Positions 52,443 through 60,921 of a stretch of 64,000 bases of DNA are shown piece by piece. The stretch spans positions 310,001-374,000 of the forward strand of contig NZ_CANNES010000002.1 in NCBI RefSeq assembly GCF_947503705.1, read 5' to 3'. The stretch comes from an uncultured Tateyamaria sp. (GTDB taxonomy: Bacteria; Pseudomonadota; Alphaproteobacteria; Rhodobacterales; Rhodobacteraceae). Position numbers and translations under genes: made by a program. The notes beneath the pieces were generated by a model. That model made no database searches. It was not told the DNA's origin and was given only the letters and a program-made list of their open reading frames with translations. Numbering within the stretch: position 1 is the first letter of the stretch; every line of letters begins with the position of its first letter.

Positions 52443-53231
52443 ATGCACATGGCTGACCTGGGCGACGTACGCCTGCATTACCGGATTGATGGGCCCGAGG
52501 ACGGTGCGCCGGTGGTCTTTGCCAACTCACTTGGCACCGATATGCGGCTTTGGGATCCGATCATGCCGCTCTTGCCAGGCGGGTTACGTGTGCTGCGCTA
52601 TGACAAACGGGGGCACGGGTTGTCGACCTGCCCCTCCGGCCCTTATGGCATGGGCACGCTGGTCAGTGATGTTGAACAGTTGATGGACCATCTGGGATTT
52701 CGCGATGCATTCTTTGTTGGTCTGTCCATTGGTGGGCTGATTGCCCAAGGCTTGGCTGTCAAACGGCTGGACCTGATGCGCGCCATGGTCCTGTCGAACA
52801 CAGGCGCCAAGATCGGGACCAAGGATATGTGGGCGGACCGGATCGCCGCCGTCGAAGCGGGCGGGATCGAAGCGCTGGCCGATGCCACGATGGAGCGGTG
52901 GTTTTCACGCGCCTTTCTGGACACGCCGGAATTGGAATTGTGGCGCAACCTTTTGGTCCGTCAGCCGGATGCAGGTTATGCCGGGTGCTCAGCCGCCATT
53001 TCGGGCACGGATTTCTATGCGACCACGGCCACCCTGCGCCTGCCCACCTTGGGCATTGCAGGCAGCGAGGACGGCGCAACGCCCCCTGATCTGGTCCGCG
53101 AGATGGTCGATCTGGTGCCGGGCAGCAAATTTCATCTGATCCGCAAGGCCGGCCACCTGCCCTGCGTCGAACAGCCAGAGGAATACGCCCGCGTCCTGAC
53201 TGATTTCATGCGCGCGACGGGGCATATCTGA
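52443..53231 (+). CDS. pcaD: 3-oxoadipate enol-lactonase PcaD
   Basis: 262 residues, alpha/beta-hydrolase. VVFANSLGTDMRLWDPIMPLL is the PcaD N-terminal signature, YDKRGHGLS follows, FVGLSIGGLIAQGLA holds the catalytic Ser, and IRKAGHLPCVEQPE the His. PcaD hydrolyses 3-oxoadipate enol-lactone to 3-oxoadipate in the protocatechuate branch of the beta-ketoadipate pathway. The neighbouring pcaB supports the assignment. pcaC, pcaH, pcaG and pcaQ are absent from the window. ATG 52449 is an alternative start. Confidence 0.88.
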   Translation: MHMADLGDVRLHYRIDGPEDGAPVVFANSLGTDMRLWDPIMPLLPGGLRVLRYDKRGHGLSTCPSGPYGMGTLVSDVEQLMDHLGFRDAFFVGLSIGGLIAQGLAVKRLDLMRAMVLSNTGAKIGTKDMWADRIAAVEAGGIEALADATMERWFSRAFLDTPELELWRNLLVRQPDAGYAGCSAAISGTDFYATTATLRLPTLGIAGSEDGATPPDLVREMVDLVPGSKFHLIRKAGHLPCVEQPEEYARVLTDFMRATGHI

Positions 53232-53234
53232 TCC

Positions 53235-54560
53235 ATGGCGGCCAGCGTGTTTTCCTCTGCCCTGTATGGGCAGCTTTTTCCGACGGGAGAGGTCGGCCGC
53301 TTGTGGTCAGACAGCGCGGAAGTTCGCGCGATGCTTTTGGTCGAGGGAGCCTTGGCCAAAGTGCAGGGGGCGCAAGGGGTTATCCCCGAGTTGAGCGCCG
53401 CCTTTATCCACCGCTCAAGCCTTGAGGTGCAGATTGATCCCGCGGGCCTTGCCAAGGCCACAGGCCAGAACGGCGTGTCTGTGCCCGGCCTCGTGGCCGC
53501 CTTTCGCACGGCAATGGAAGCGCCCGAACATGCGCAATTTGCCCATTGGGGCGCTACCAGTCAGGATATCATCGACACCGGGTTGATGTTGCGTCTGCGC
53601 CAGACACTGGCCGCGCAAGAGGAGCGCGCGCGCGCTTTGCTGAAAGCGCTTGCAGCCCAGGCCCGCGCCTATGCCGAAACGCCGATGACGGCGCGCACTT
53701 ATGGACAGCATGCTACGCCGACCTCCTGGGGGGCGGTCTGTGCGCAATGGGGCGGGCCAATTGCCGACGCGGTCGAGGTGTTGCCGGGCCTGCGCGATGG
53801 GGCGCTTTGGGTCTCGCTCAGCGGTGCGTCCGGCACGGCATCCGAACTGGGGGCCGATCCGGCGGCCACCCGCGCGGCGCTGGCCAAGGCCTTGAACCTG
53901 AACGATCCGGGGCGGACATGGCACACCGACCGCGGGGCGATCTTGCGCATTGCGAATTGGATGGGCGATCTAGTGGCGGTTTTGGCCGGAATGGCTCAGG
54001 GCCTGCTGGGTTTGACGGGATCGGACACGGGCGAGGTGCGTCTAGGTGGTGCCGGGTCATCCTCTACCATGCCACAAAAGCAGAACCCTGTGGGCCCTTC
54101 CGCTTTGGTGGCGTTGAACCACCAGATGGCGGGGCTGCGTGCGTCGCTGCAAGCGGCCTCAACGCATCAATTCCAGAGGGACGGGGCGGCATGGTTCACC
54201 GAATGGATGGTGCTGCCGCAGATTGCGCTTTGCGCCGCATCTGCGCTGGAAATCGCCTGCAGGCTGGCCGAGGGGATGGAACCTGTACCAGACCGTATGG
54301 CGGAAAACACTGGTGGTTTGGGTCTGATCCATGCCGAAGCGCTCAGCTTTGCGCTGGCCGCGACGATGTCACGCCCCGACGCGCAAGCGCGGACCAAGGA
54401 ACTGGTGGCCGAAGCCGTGCAGTCTGCCGCGCCGCTGGGCCGGGTCGCGCAGGCAGCGCATCCTGATTTGCCAGCCACCCTCTTTGATCCAAGCTCCCAA
54501 ATGGGTGCCGCCCCCGCAGAGGCGCGCGCCTTTGCCGCTCGTGTGGACGCCTTGCGTTGA
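53235..54560 (+). CDS. pcaB: 3-carboxy-cis,cis-muconate cycloisomerase PcaB
   Basis: 441 residues, fumarase/aspartase superfamily. HWGATSQDIIDTGLMLRLRQ is the substrate region, MTARTYGQHATPTSWGA another, and GGAGSSSTMPQKQNPVGP is the signature catalytic Ser loop. It converts 3-carboxymuconate to the lactone that PcaC and PcaD process. It lies 3 nt after pcaD and overlaps the MFS gene by 4 nt. Confidence 0.9.
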   Translation: MAASVFSSALYGQLFPTGEVGRLWSDSAEVRAMLLVEGALAKVQGAQGVIPELSAAFIHRSSLEVQIDPAGLAKATGQNGVSVPGLVAAFRTAMEAPEHAQFAHWGATSQDIIDTGLMLRLRQTLAAQEERARALLKALAAQARAYAETPMTARTYGQHATPTSWGAVCAQWGGPIADAVEVLPGLRDGALWVSLSGASGTASELGADPAATRAALAKALNLNDPGRTWHTDRGAILRIANWMGDLVAVLAGMAQGLLGLTGSDTGEVRLGGAGSSSTMPQKQNPVGPSALVALNHQMAGLRASLQAASTHQFQRDGAAWFTEWMVLPQIALCAASALEIACRLAEGMEPVPDRMAENTGGLGLIHAEALSFALAATMSRPDAQARTKELVAEAVQSAAPLGRVAQAAHPDLPATLFDPSSQMGAAPAEARAFAARVDALR

Positions 54561-55786
54561 GGCTGCCGGTTGTTTTCATCCTGATCTCGGTCATGCTCGA
54601 TTCCATGGGCATCGGGTTGATCATCCCGGTAATGCCCGACCTCATTCGCGAGGTGAACGGCAGTACAATCGCCGCGGCGGCCTTGTGGGGTGGGGTCTTG
54701 TCGACCTCGTTCGCAGTGATGCAATTCCTATTTGGTCCGGTTTTGGGGGGATTGTCGGACAGGTTTGGGCGCAGGCCGGTCTTGTTGGTGTCACTCATCG
54801 TCATGTCGTTGGACTACCTGGTTATGGCCGTGGCGGGCACAATCTGGCTTCTGCTGGCAGGGCGGGTCGTAGGCGGGATAACGGCAGCGACCCAGGCCAC
54901 GGCTGCCGCCTATATGGCCGACATCTCTGCGCCCGAGAAAAAGGCCGCAAACTTTGGGTTGATCGGTGCTGCCTTTGGCCTTGGCTTTGTCATCGGGCCG
55001 GTGATGGGCGGGCTTCTTGCCGAATATGGGACGCGGGCCCCGTTTTACGCTGCCGCCGCTTTGGCCGCGCTAAACGCCGCCTTTGGCTGGATAGTCCTGA
55101 CCGAAACGGTAACCGACCGCATCCGCCGCCCGTTCTCTTGGACCCGCGCCAACCCGCTGGGCACGCTCCGAACCTTGCGCGCCTTGCCGGGTCTAGGACC
55201 GCTCTTGCTGGTCTTTTTCCTCTATCAATTGGCATTCATCGTCTACCCCGCGATCTGGAGCTATTTTGGCCAGGAACGGTTTGGGTGGAGCCCGGCGATG
55301 ATCGGGCTAAGCCTTGCGCTTTTTGGGATCATGCTGGCCATTGTTCAAGGCGGGCTCATGCCCTTGGTGTTGCGGGTGCTGGGCGAACGAGGGGCGGTGA
55401 TCTATGGCCACGGATTTGACGTTCTGGCCTTTCTCGCATTGGCCTTTGTAACTTCGGGCACGCTCGCCCTAGTCCTGACGCCATTGGCCGCCCTTGCGGG
55501 CGTGATCACGCCCGCCCTGCAAGGCATCATGTCCAAGTCGGTGGGTGATGATCAACAAGGTGAATTGCAGGGCGCACTGACCTCGATCAGTGCCTTTGCG
55601 ATGATCCTGTCGCCCATGGTCATGACATCGGTCTTTGCCGCGTTTTCGCGGGAAGGCGCACCGATCTACCTCCCCGGCGCGCCCTTTATCCTTTCTGCCG
55701 TCCTGATCCTGATCGGGCTTTCTGTCTTTGTCCGGGCGGGCCATGTCCGCCCCTCGTCCGGCGTCCGCAGCACACCTGCGCCATAA
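54557..55786 (+). CDS. MFS exporter, TetA-like
   Basis: 409 residues with about 12 membrane spans. MLDSMGIGLIIPVMPDL and FGPVLGGLSDRFGRRPVLLVSL (GxxSDRxGRRP, motif A) place it with tetracycline/drug:H+ antiporters of the TetA(A/B/C) type, and FGLIGAAFGLGFVIGPVMGG is motif C, marking an exporter. Real tetracycline efflux is not implied; the gene is in a metabolic context and could export an aromatic or acid. The probable start is TTG 54557, overlapping the pcaB stop. Confidence 0.85.
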   Translation: MRLPVVFILISVMLDSMGIGLIIPVMPDLIREVNGSTIAAAALWGGVLSTSFAVMQFLFGPVLGGLSDRFGRRPVLLVSLIVMSLDYLVMAVAGTIWLLLAGRVVGGITAATQATAAAYMADISAPEKKAANFGLIGAAFGLGFVIGPVMGGLLAEYGTRAPFYAAAALAALNAAFGWIVLTETVTDRIRRPFSWTRANPLGTLRTLRALPGLGPLLLVFFLYQLAFIVYPAIWSYFGQERFGWSPAMIGLSLALFGIMLAIVQGGLMPLVLRVLGERGAVIYGHGFDVLAFLALAFVTSGTLALVLTPLAALAGVITPALQGIMSKSVGDDQQGELQGALTSISAFAMILSPMVMTSVFAAFSREGAPIYLPGAPFILSAVLILIGLSVFVRAGHVRPSSGVRSTPAP

Positions 55787-55852
55787 CAACGTCGCATTCC
55801 GCCTTGCAGCGGCGCGCAGGCTGGGCCACCGTCACCCCAACGCCAGACAAAG

Positions 55853-55872
55853 CCGCCCCGCCAAAGGGGCGG
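55853..55872 (+). terminator. Hairpin after the MFS gene
   Basis: A 7-bp G/C stem, CCGCCCC / GGGGCGG, with loop GCCAAA, 67 nt after the MFS stop and 14 nt before the alcohol dehydrogenase start. No T-run. It overlaps the leader of the next gene. Confidence 0.4.
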
Positions 55873-55886
55873 AGCAAGGGACAGAC

Positions 55887-56978
55887 ATGCAAACCATCAA
55901 AGCCGCCGTGTGCCACGAATTCGGCACCCCCCTCGTGATCGAAAACATCCTGCTGCGCGCGCCCGAGATGGGCGAGGTCGAAGTGACGCTCGACGCCGTG
56001 GCGATCTGCCATTCGGATATTTCCTATGCGGATGGGGCCTGGGGCGGCAGCCTGCCAGCGGTTTATGGCCATGAGGCGGCAGGTATCGTCAGCGCGGTTG
56101 GTCCAGGCGTCACGGGGGCTGCCGTGGGCGACAGCGTGGTTGTGACCCTGATCCGATCCTGCGGCACCTGCCCCACCTGCGCAGGCGGCCAGCCCACGGG
56201 CTGCGAAACCCCTTATGACGGGGACAAGGGGCCGATCCGCACGGAGCAGGATACCAAGCTGCATCAGGCGATGGCCTGCGGGGCCTTTGCCGAAAAGGTA
56301 GTCGTAGACCAAAAGCAACTGGTCAAAATCCCTGACACCATCGCCAAGGATGCCGCCAGTCTGATTGCGTGCGGCGTGATCACCGGCGTCGGCGCTGTGG
56401 TCAACGCGGCGGGCCTGCGCGCGGGCCAAGACGTGGTGGTCATCGGGGCCGGAGGCGTGGGATTGAACGCCATTCAAGGCGCACGGATCGCAGGGGCCCG
56501 CCGCATTGTGGCCGTCGACATGACCGAGGAAAAGCTGGAGGACGCCAAGGCCTTTGGCGCGACCCATGGCGTTTTGGCCACCGGCAAATGTCCTTGGCGC
56601 AACAGCTATAAAGCCTTGGGCGGCAAAGGGGCAGAGGCCGTCATCGTGACGGTTGGCGCAATCCCTGCTTATGAGCAAGCGCCCCGTTATCTGGGCCGGG
56701 GCGGCAAGGTCATCATGGTCGGCATGCCCCATTCCGGGGCCATGGCCAGCTATGAACCGGTTGTACTGGCGGCGGTGGGTCAGGGCATGGTCGGCTCCAA
56801 AATGGGGGACGTGGTCATTCAGCGGGACATTCCGTGGATGGTGGACCTGTACCAGCAGGGGCGTTTGCAACTGGACAGCTTGATTTCGGGGCGCTGGACC
56901 CTTGACCAGATCAACGAGGCGATTGCCGATACCAAATCAGGCACGGCGCGCCGCAACGTGATCATGTTCGATCGGTAG
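55887..56978 (+). CDS. Zinc-dependent alcohol dehydrogenase
   Basis: 363 residues. The catalytic zinc ligands are in AICHSDISYADG and VYGHEAAGIV; the structural zinc lobe is CGTCPTCAGGQPTGC. The cofactor loop is VVIGAGGVGLNAIQGARIAGA, with Asp in AVDMTEE, so it uses NAD. It is of the class III/formaldehyde-dehydrogenase-like branch and could oxidise an alcohol or S-hydroxymethyl adduct. Start ATG 55887 is preceded by AAGGGA. The next gene encodes an enolase-superfamily protein, so a joint pathway is possible. Confidence 0.9.
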   Translation: MQTIKAAVCHEFGTPLVIENILLRAPEMGEVEVTLDAVAICHSDISYADGAWGGSLPAVYGHEAAGIVSAVGPGVTGAAVGDSVVVTLIRSCGTCPTCAGGQPTGCETPYDGDKGPIRTEQDTKLHQAMACGAFAEKVVVDQKQLVKIPDTIAKDAASLIACGVITGVGAVVNAAGLRAGQDVVVIGAGGVGLNAIQGARIAGARRIVAVDMTEEKLEDAKAFGATHGVLATGKCPWRNSYKALGGKGAEAVIVTVGAIPAYEQAPRYLGRGGKVIMVGMPHSGAMASYEPVVLAAVGQGMVGSKMGDVVIQRDIPWMVDLYQQGRLQLDSLISGRWTLDQINEAIADTKSGTARRNVIMFDR

Positions 56979-57005
56979 ACGCGGCTCTGCAACGGCTGCT
57001 TTGTA

Positions 57006-57020
57006 GGGGGCTTTGCCCCC
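57006..57020 (+). terminator. Hairpin between the alcohol dehydrogenase and enolase-superfamily genes
   Basis: A 6-bp stem, GGGGGC / GCCCCC, with loop TTT, 28 nt after the dehydrogenase stop. No T-run, so partial termination at best. Confidence 0.4.
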
Positions 57021-57062
57021 CCACCACGACCTTTTTGGAACACAGAAGAGAGACCCATCGCG

Positions 57063-58295
57063 ATGAAACTGGCCGATCTTGATATCATTGTGACCGCGCC
57101 CCCTGCCCCCGGCTGGGGCGGGCGGTACTGGATTTTGGTCAAGCTGACCACCGATGATGGGATTATCGGCTGGGGGGAATGCTATGCGTCCTCTGTCGGG
57201 CCCGATGCGATGCGCGGCGTGATCGAAGACGTGTTTGCCCGCCATATGGCGGGCGAAAACCCCGAGAACATCGAGCTGATGTTTCGCCGGGCCTATTCAT
57301 CGGGCTTTACCCAGCGCCCTGACCTGACCGTCATGGGCGCGTTTTCGGGGCTTGAGATTGCCTGTTGGGATATCCTCGGCAAGGCGCGGGGCCGTCCTGT
57401 GCATGCGTTGCTCGGCGGTTGTATGAATGATCGCGTTCGCGCCTACACCTATCTCTATCCGCTGCCGCATCACGACTTGAACGACTTTTGGACTTCACCC
57501 GAGATGGCGGCAGAGTCCGCTCTGGACTGCGTCGAGCGCGGCTACACCGCCGTGAAATTTGACCCCGCTGGCCCCTATACGTTGCGTGGTGGCCATATGC
57601 CGGGCATGCGCGATATCGAGATGTCGGTCGCCTTTTGCAAAGCAATCCGTGAAGCCGTTGGCAGCCGTGCCGATCTGCTGTTTGGCACCCACGGGCAGTT
57701 CACCACTGCTGGCGCAATTCGTTTGGGGCAGGGCTTGGAACCCTATAGCCCGCTCTGGTTTGAAGAGCCCATTCCGCCGGATGCGGTTGAGGAGATGGCC
57801 AAGGTCGCCCGTGCCGTACGCATCCCCGTGGCCACCGGCGAACGTCTGACCACCAAAGCCGAGTTTGCGCCAATCCTGCGCAGCGGAGCCGCAGCTATCC
57901 TACAACCTGCGCTGGGTCGCGCTGGCGGGATCTGGGAGATGAAGAAGGTGGCGGCAATGGCCGAGGCCTATAACGCACAGATGGCTCCGCATCTTTATGC
58001 GGGCCCCGTGGAATGGGCCGCCAATGTGCAACTGGCCGCCTCAATCCCGAACATCCTAATGTGCGAATGTATCGAAACGCCGTTTCATGATCAGCTGATC
58101 AAAGGGACAATCCGGGTCGAGGATGGGTTTATCACGCCGTCAGATGCGCCCGGCCTTGGGATTGAGGTCGACGAGGCGCTGGCCCGCGCCCATCCTTATA
58201 CCGGCGACGGTCTGCATTTGCAGATGCAGGAAGCGCCCTGTGACTATGCGCATGGTAACAGCTTTGCCGGGGGTGCACCGCTGGTGCCGGACTGA
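57063..58295 (+). CDS. Mandelate racemase/muconate lactonizing enzyme family protein with altered metal site
   Basis: 410 residues, enolase superfamily. The capping domain has IIGWGECYAS, and DILGKARGRPVHALLGG starts the barrel. ERGYTAVKFDPAG lies before the second strand. By spacing with D-galactonate dehydratase-type members, Gly208 in LLFGTHGQF falls where the first metal-binding Asp (Asp-Phe-His) should be. His210, Glu234 (WFEEP), Glu260 (TGERL) and His309 (MAPHLYAG) keep the other positions. So it may be a dehydratase with a weakened metal site or a new function. It overlaps nothing and converges with a minus-strand operon two bases later. Confidence 0.85.
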   Translation: MKLADLDIIVTAPPAPGWGGRYWILVKLTTDDGIIGWGECYASSVGPDAMRGVIEDVFARHMAGENPENIELMFRRAYSSGFTQRPDLTVMGAFSGLEIACWDILGKARGRPVHALLGGCMNDRVRAYTYLYPLPHHDLNDFWTSPEMAAESALDCVERGYTAVKFDPAGPYTLRGGHMPGMRDIEMSVAFCKAIREAVGSRADLLFGTHGQFTTAGAIRLGQGLEPYSPLWFEEPIPPDAVEEMAKVARAVRIPVATGERLTTKAEFAPILRSGAAAILQPALGRAGGIWEMKKVAAMAEAYNAQMAPHLYAGPVEWAANVQLAASIPNILMCECIETPFHDQLIKGTIRVEDGFITPSDAPGLGIEVDEALARAHPYTGDGLHLQMQEAPCDYAHGNSFAGGAPLVPD

Positions 58296-58297
58296 CG

Positions 58298-58564
58298 TTA
58301 CCCGGGTGTGAGCAGGCCTGAGAGTCCTGCCATGCCAACGCCAAATCCAAAGATCGCAAGCAGCATGATCGTCACGCTCAGGAATATCCAGGGCACGCTT
58401 GGTTTGCGGATGGCCAGGATGATCAGGGTGCTCCAACTGATCAGGCAGGTCCCGATGATGGTCGCAATGCCCCAGCCCCAACCCATTTCCGCGACAAGCG
58501 AAATCGTGTCGCCCAAGCCCGAGACCACGTCATAGGTGCTCAACTGAGGTATCAGAGTGATCAT
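58298..58564 (-). CDS. Small membrane protein of unknown function
   Basis: 88 residues with two or three membrane segments (IATIIGTCLISWSTLIILAI, IFLSVTIMLLAIFGFGVGMA). No recognised family. The start overlaps the CIA30 gene stop by 4 nt (ATGA), so it is the last gene of that minus-strand operon. It may act with the secreted CIA30 protein, but this is only from position. Confidence 0.65.
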   Translation of the reverse strand: MITLIPQLSTYDVVSGLGDTISLVAEMGWGWGIATIIGTCLISWSTLIILAIRKPSVPWIFLSVTIMLLAIFGFGVGMAGLSGLLTPG

Positions 58565-59094
58565 CTGTAAAGCCGGACCTGGGATACAGCGATGTCGGCT
58601 TGCATCTCGCGCCCGATGGCGAGGACGCCAATGCGGCGCAGGCGCGCGGGGTTGAATTTGGCCTCTGTCTTGTGCGCCTCAAGATCGGCAAATTGGATTT
58701 TGATCGTTGTCCAACTGTCTGGCGCGAGGAAGTCAGCGCGAAAGCTCTGCCAGGGCCGCGTGATCTGATCCGTACGCAGGCGTAGGTCATAGACCTCTCC
58801 GTTGCCCAATACATCCAGTGCGATGCCGCGCCAATCGCTGGCATCAAAGGTCTCGCCACCGGCCGGATCAAAAGCGACTTGAACAAAGCCGCCATTGTTC
58901 TCAAGCGACACCGCGCCGGTCAGATGGATCGCGGCACGGCCGTGTACCGTGGCCCGCACCGCCTGCCCGCGAGACACGCCGCCCATCACCGTATCGGCGA
59001 CATATTCCCAGTCTGGTGACAATTCCATCAAGGGCTCCTCAGCCTGAGTGTTCATCGGCAACAACGCCAGCGCAAAAGCCAGCGCACGGATCAC
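58561..59094 (-). CDS. CIA30 family protein with signal peptide
   Basis: 177 residues. The signal peptide is MIRALAFALALLPMNTQA. The mature part has the CIA30 (NADH:ubiquinone oxidoreductase intermediate-associated protein 30) pattern, WEYVADTVMGGVSRGQ, and GGFVQVAFDPAGG with WTTIKIQFADLEAHK. Bacterial CIA30 domains are galactose-binding-like beta sandwiches of unknown function. The preferred start is GTG 59094, which overlaps the RraA gene stop (GTGA) and gives a clean signal peptide. An earlier in-frame start (59121) adds nine residues. Confidence 0.83.
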   Translation of the reverse strand: MIRALAFALALLPMNTQAEEPLMELSPDWEYVADTVMGGVSRGQAVRATVHGRAAIHLTGAVSLENNGGFVQVAFDPAGGETFDASDWRGIALDVLGNGEVYDLRLRTDQITRPWQSFRADFLAPDSWTTIKIQFADLEAHKTEAKFNPARLRRIGVLAIGREMQADIAVSQVRLYR

Positions 59095-59783
59095 GTGCGC
59101 GCAGCCTCGAACGCGGCCCATGCGACCTCGAACTCGGCAAAGCCGATTTGTTTACCTTTAACGGCATCGAACACGATCTGTTCAGACCGCATGAGCGTTT
59201 GGATCGCGCTTTGCAGAGTCGGGATCACATCCGTAGGCACCACAACCGCCCCGTGCCGGTCGGCGTGCACCAGATCGCCGGGGCGGATGTCGAGGCCATG
59301 GATCCGAACCGGTGCGTCGAAATCCACAACATGGACATAGCCGTGACTGGGGCCAACCGATCCGGCCACCACGGGATAACCCTCTGCCACATCGCCCAAG
59401 TCGCGCATCACCCCATCGGTCAGCGTACCTGCCAGGCCAAAGGCCTTGTGAATGTTGGTGTTCACTTCGCCCCAATAGGCACCGATGGCGTTGGGCACGT
59501 CCAAGTCCTGCACCACACAGACGGCTGGGCGCGCCCCATCCGCCATGTATCTGTAATAGGCCATCCGCCGCGCCTTGATCACCTCTGGTGCTTCGGTCGG
59601 CGGGGCGACGGCCCTGATCCGTGCCGTGCGGGCATAGCCCACCATGACGCCCGCAGGGTCCGAGGCCAGCATTGTGCCGCGCGTGAAACCATTAAAGCCC
59701 CGCTTGCCCTGCGCCACCTCAATGGCATTGCAAACGGTGGGTGTATCGACAGACTTCAGCACGTCAAAAAGAGCGTTGTCCAT
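59091..59783 (-). CDS. RraA/HMG aldolase family protein
   Basis: 230 residues. The active-site motif of 4-hydroxy-4-methyl-2-oxoglutarate aldolases is present: LAGTLTDGVMRDLGD gives the Arg-Asp pair, and ADRHGAVVVPTDVI follows. The first part, LKSVDTPTVCNAIEV, is typical. Family members cleave 4-hydroxy-2-oxoacids, or bind RNase E in Escherichia coli. The catalytic residues here support an aldolase or decarboxylase. It lies in an operon with a MetE-like protein, 3 nt upstream. Confidence 0.88.
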   Translation of the reverse strand: MDNALFDVLKSVDTPTVCNAIEVAQGKRGFNGFTRGTMLASDPAGVMVGYARTARIRAVAPPTEAPEVIKARRMAYYRYMADGARPAVCVVQDLDVPNAIGAYWGEVNTNIHKAFGLAGTLTDGVMRDLGDVAEGYPVVAGSVGPSHGYVHVVDFDAPVRIHGLDIRPGDLVHADRHGAVVVPTDVIPTLQSAIQTLMRSEQIVFDAVKGKQIGFAEFEVAWAAFEAART

Positions 59784-59786
59784 GGC

Positions 59787-60911
59787 CTACCCCTTGACCA
59801 TCGCGGCACCTTCGCACAGCGAAGTGAGCTTGGCATAAGCGATATCGGGATCGACGGCCCCGAAGCCTGCAAAGGTGCCAAAGCCGCAATCGCTGCCCGC
59901 AATAACCCGGTCAGAACCGACGATTTCCGTGAACCGCTCCAGCCGCTGTGCCACGACCTGCGGATGTTCGACAAAGTTCGTCGTGGTGTCGACAACGCCG
60001 GGCACCAGCACTTTGTCATCGGGGATTTCTGCCCGGCGATCCCGGAACACAGCCCATTCATGAGCGTGGCGCGGGTTTGACGTCTCGAACAGAACGTAAC
60101 GGGACTTGGTCGCCATCAACGTGGGAAAGACGGTGTCCATTGCAATGTCACAGGTGTGCGGCCCCTCGTAATTGCCCCAACAGATGTGCACGCGAACCTT
60201 TTCGGCAGGCACATCTGACAGCGCATGATTCAGCGCATCGACATGGGCGTCCGCAATTTTGACAAACTCGGCGTCAGTGAGATCGGCAAAGAGCATGTGA
60301 CGGCTGAGCGCCAGATCGGGGCAGTCAAGTTGCAAGTCGAGCCCGGCGCCCACGATGGTTTCGTATTCGGCCTTCATCGCGTCGGCCAGTGCCGCGAGAT
60401 AAGCGTCACGCGTGGGATAGAAATCGTTTTGCAAAAACAGTGAGATCACGCCCGGCGAGGCTGCGTTCATGAACCCGCGTGTGGCCCCATGTTCGGCCAT
60501 GGCGGCCTTGAGGTTGGAGATGTCTTTTTCCAGCTCGCCCTGCCCCTTGCTGCGCACCTCGCCCGTGCACATGGGGCGGGCATATTTGGGCGTGCCCCCA
60601 TCGTCTGCCAAACGTTTGAGAAAGCTGGGAAATTGTTTCAGATCACCGGGCGCATTGCGCGGGCTGTCGCCGGAAAAACCGGTATAGCGGTCTTTGACAT
60701 AGGTCGCATAGCTGATCTTGGAGGTCTCGCCGTCGCTGACGATGTCCACCCCGGCGGCCACCTGTTTGGCAACGGTTTCCGACACAGCGCGGGCCATCGC
60801 CGCATCAAATGCTGCCTGGTCATAGGGTTCTTCGCGTTCGCGGGAAAAGATGAAATCGACGACCTCTTGGGTCCGGGGCAAGCTGCCCACATGGGTTGTG
60901 AGGATAGTCAA
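59787..60911 (-). CDS. Cobalamin-independent methionine synthase (MetE) C-terminal-like protein
   Basis: 374 residues, about half of MetE and lacking the N-terminal folate domain. It starts LTTHVGSLPRTQEVVDF. The zinc ligands are probably His and Cys in RVHICWGNYEGPH and Cys in IAGSDCGFGTFAG, the usual MetE-core and coenzyme M transferase arrangement. Stand-alone proteins of this family act in methyl or thiol transfer rather than folate-dependent methionine synthesis. The start is TTG 60911 after AGGAGAG. It precedes the RraA gene and follows a methyltransferase gene, 10 nt away. Confidence 0.87.
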   Translation of the reverse strand: MTILTTHVGSLPRTQEVVDFIFSREREEPYDQAAFDAAMARAVSETVAKQVAAGVDIVSDGETSKISYATYVKDRYTGFSGDSPRNAPGDLKQFPSFLKRLADDGGTPKYARPMCTGEVRSKGQGELEKDISNLKAAMAEHGATRGFMNAASPGVISLFLQNDFYPTRDAYLAALADAMKAEYETIVGAGLDLQLDCPDLALSRHMLFADLTDAEFVKIADAHVDALNHALSDVPAEKVRVHICWGNYEGPHTCDIAMDTVFPTLMATKSRYVLFETSNPRHAHEWAVFRDRRAEIPDDKVLVPGVVDTTTNFVEHPQVVAQRLERFTEIVGSDRVIAGSDCGFGTFAGFGAVDPDIAYAKLTSLCEGAAMVKG

Positions 60912-60921
60912 GTCGGCTCTC

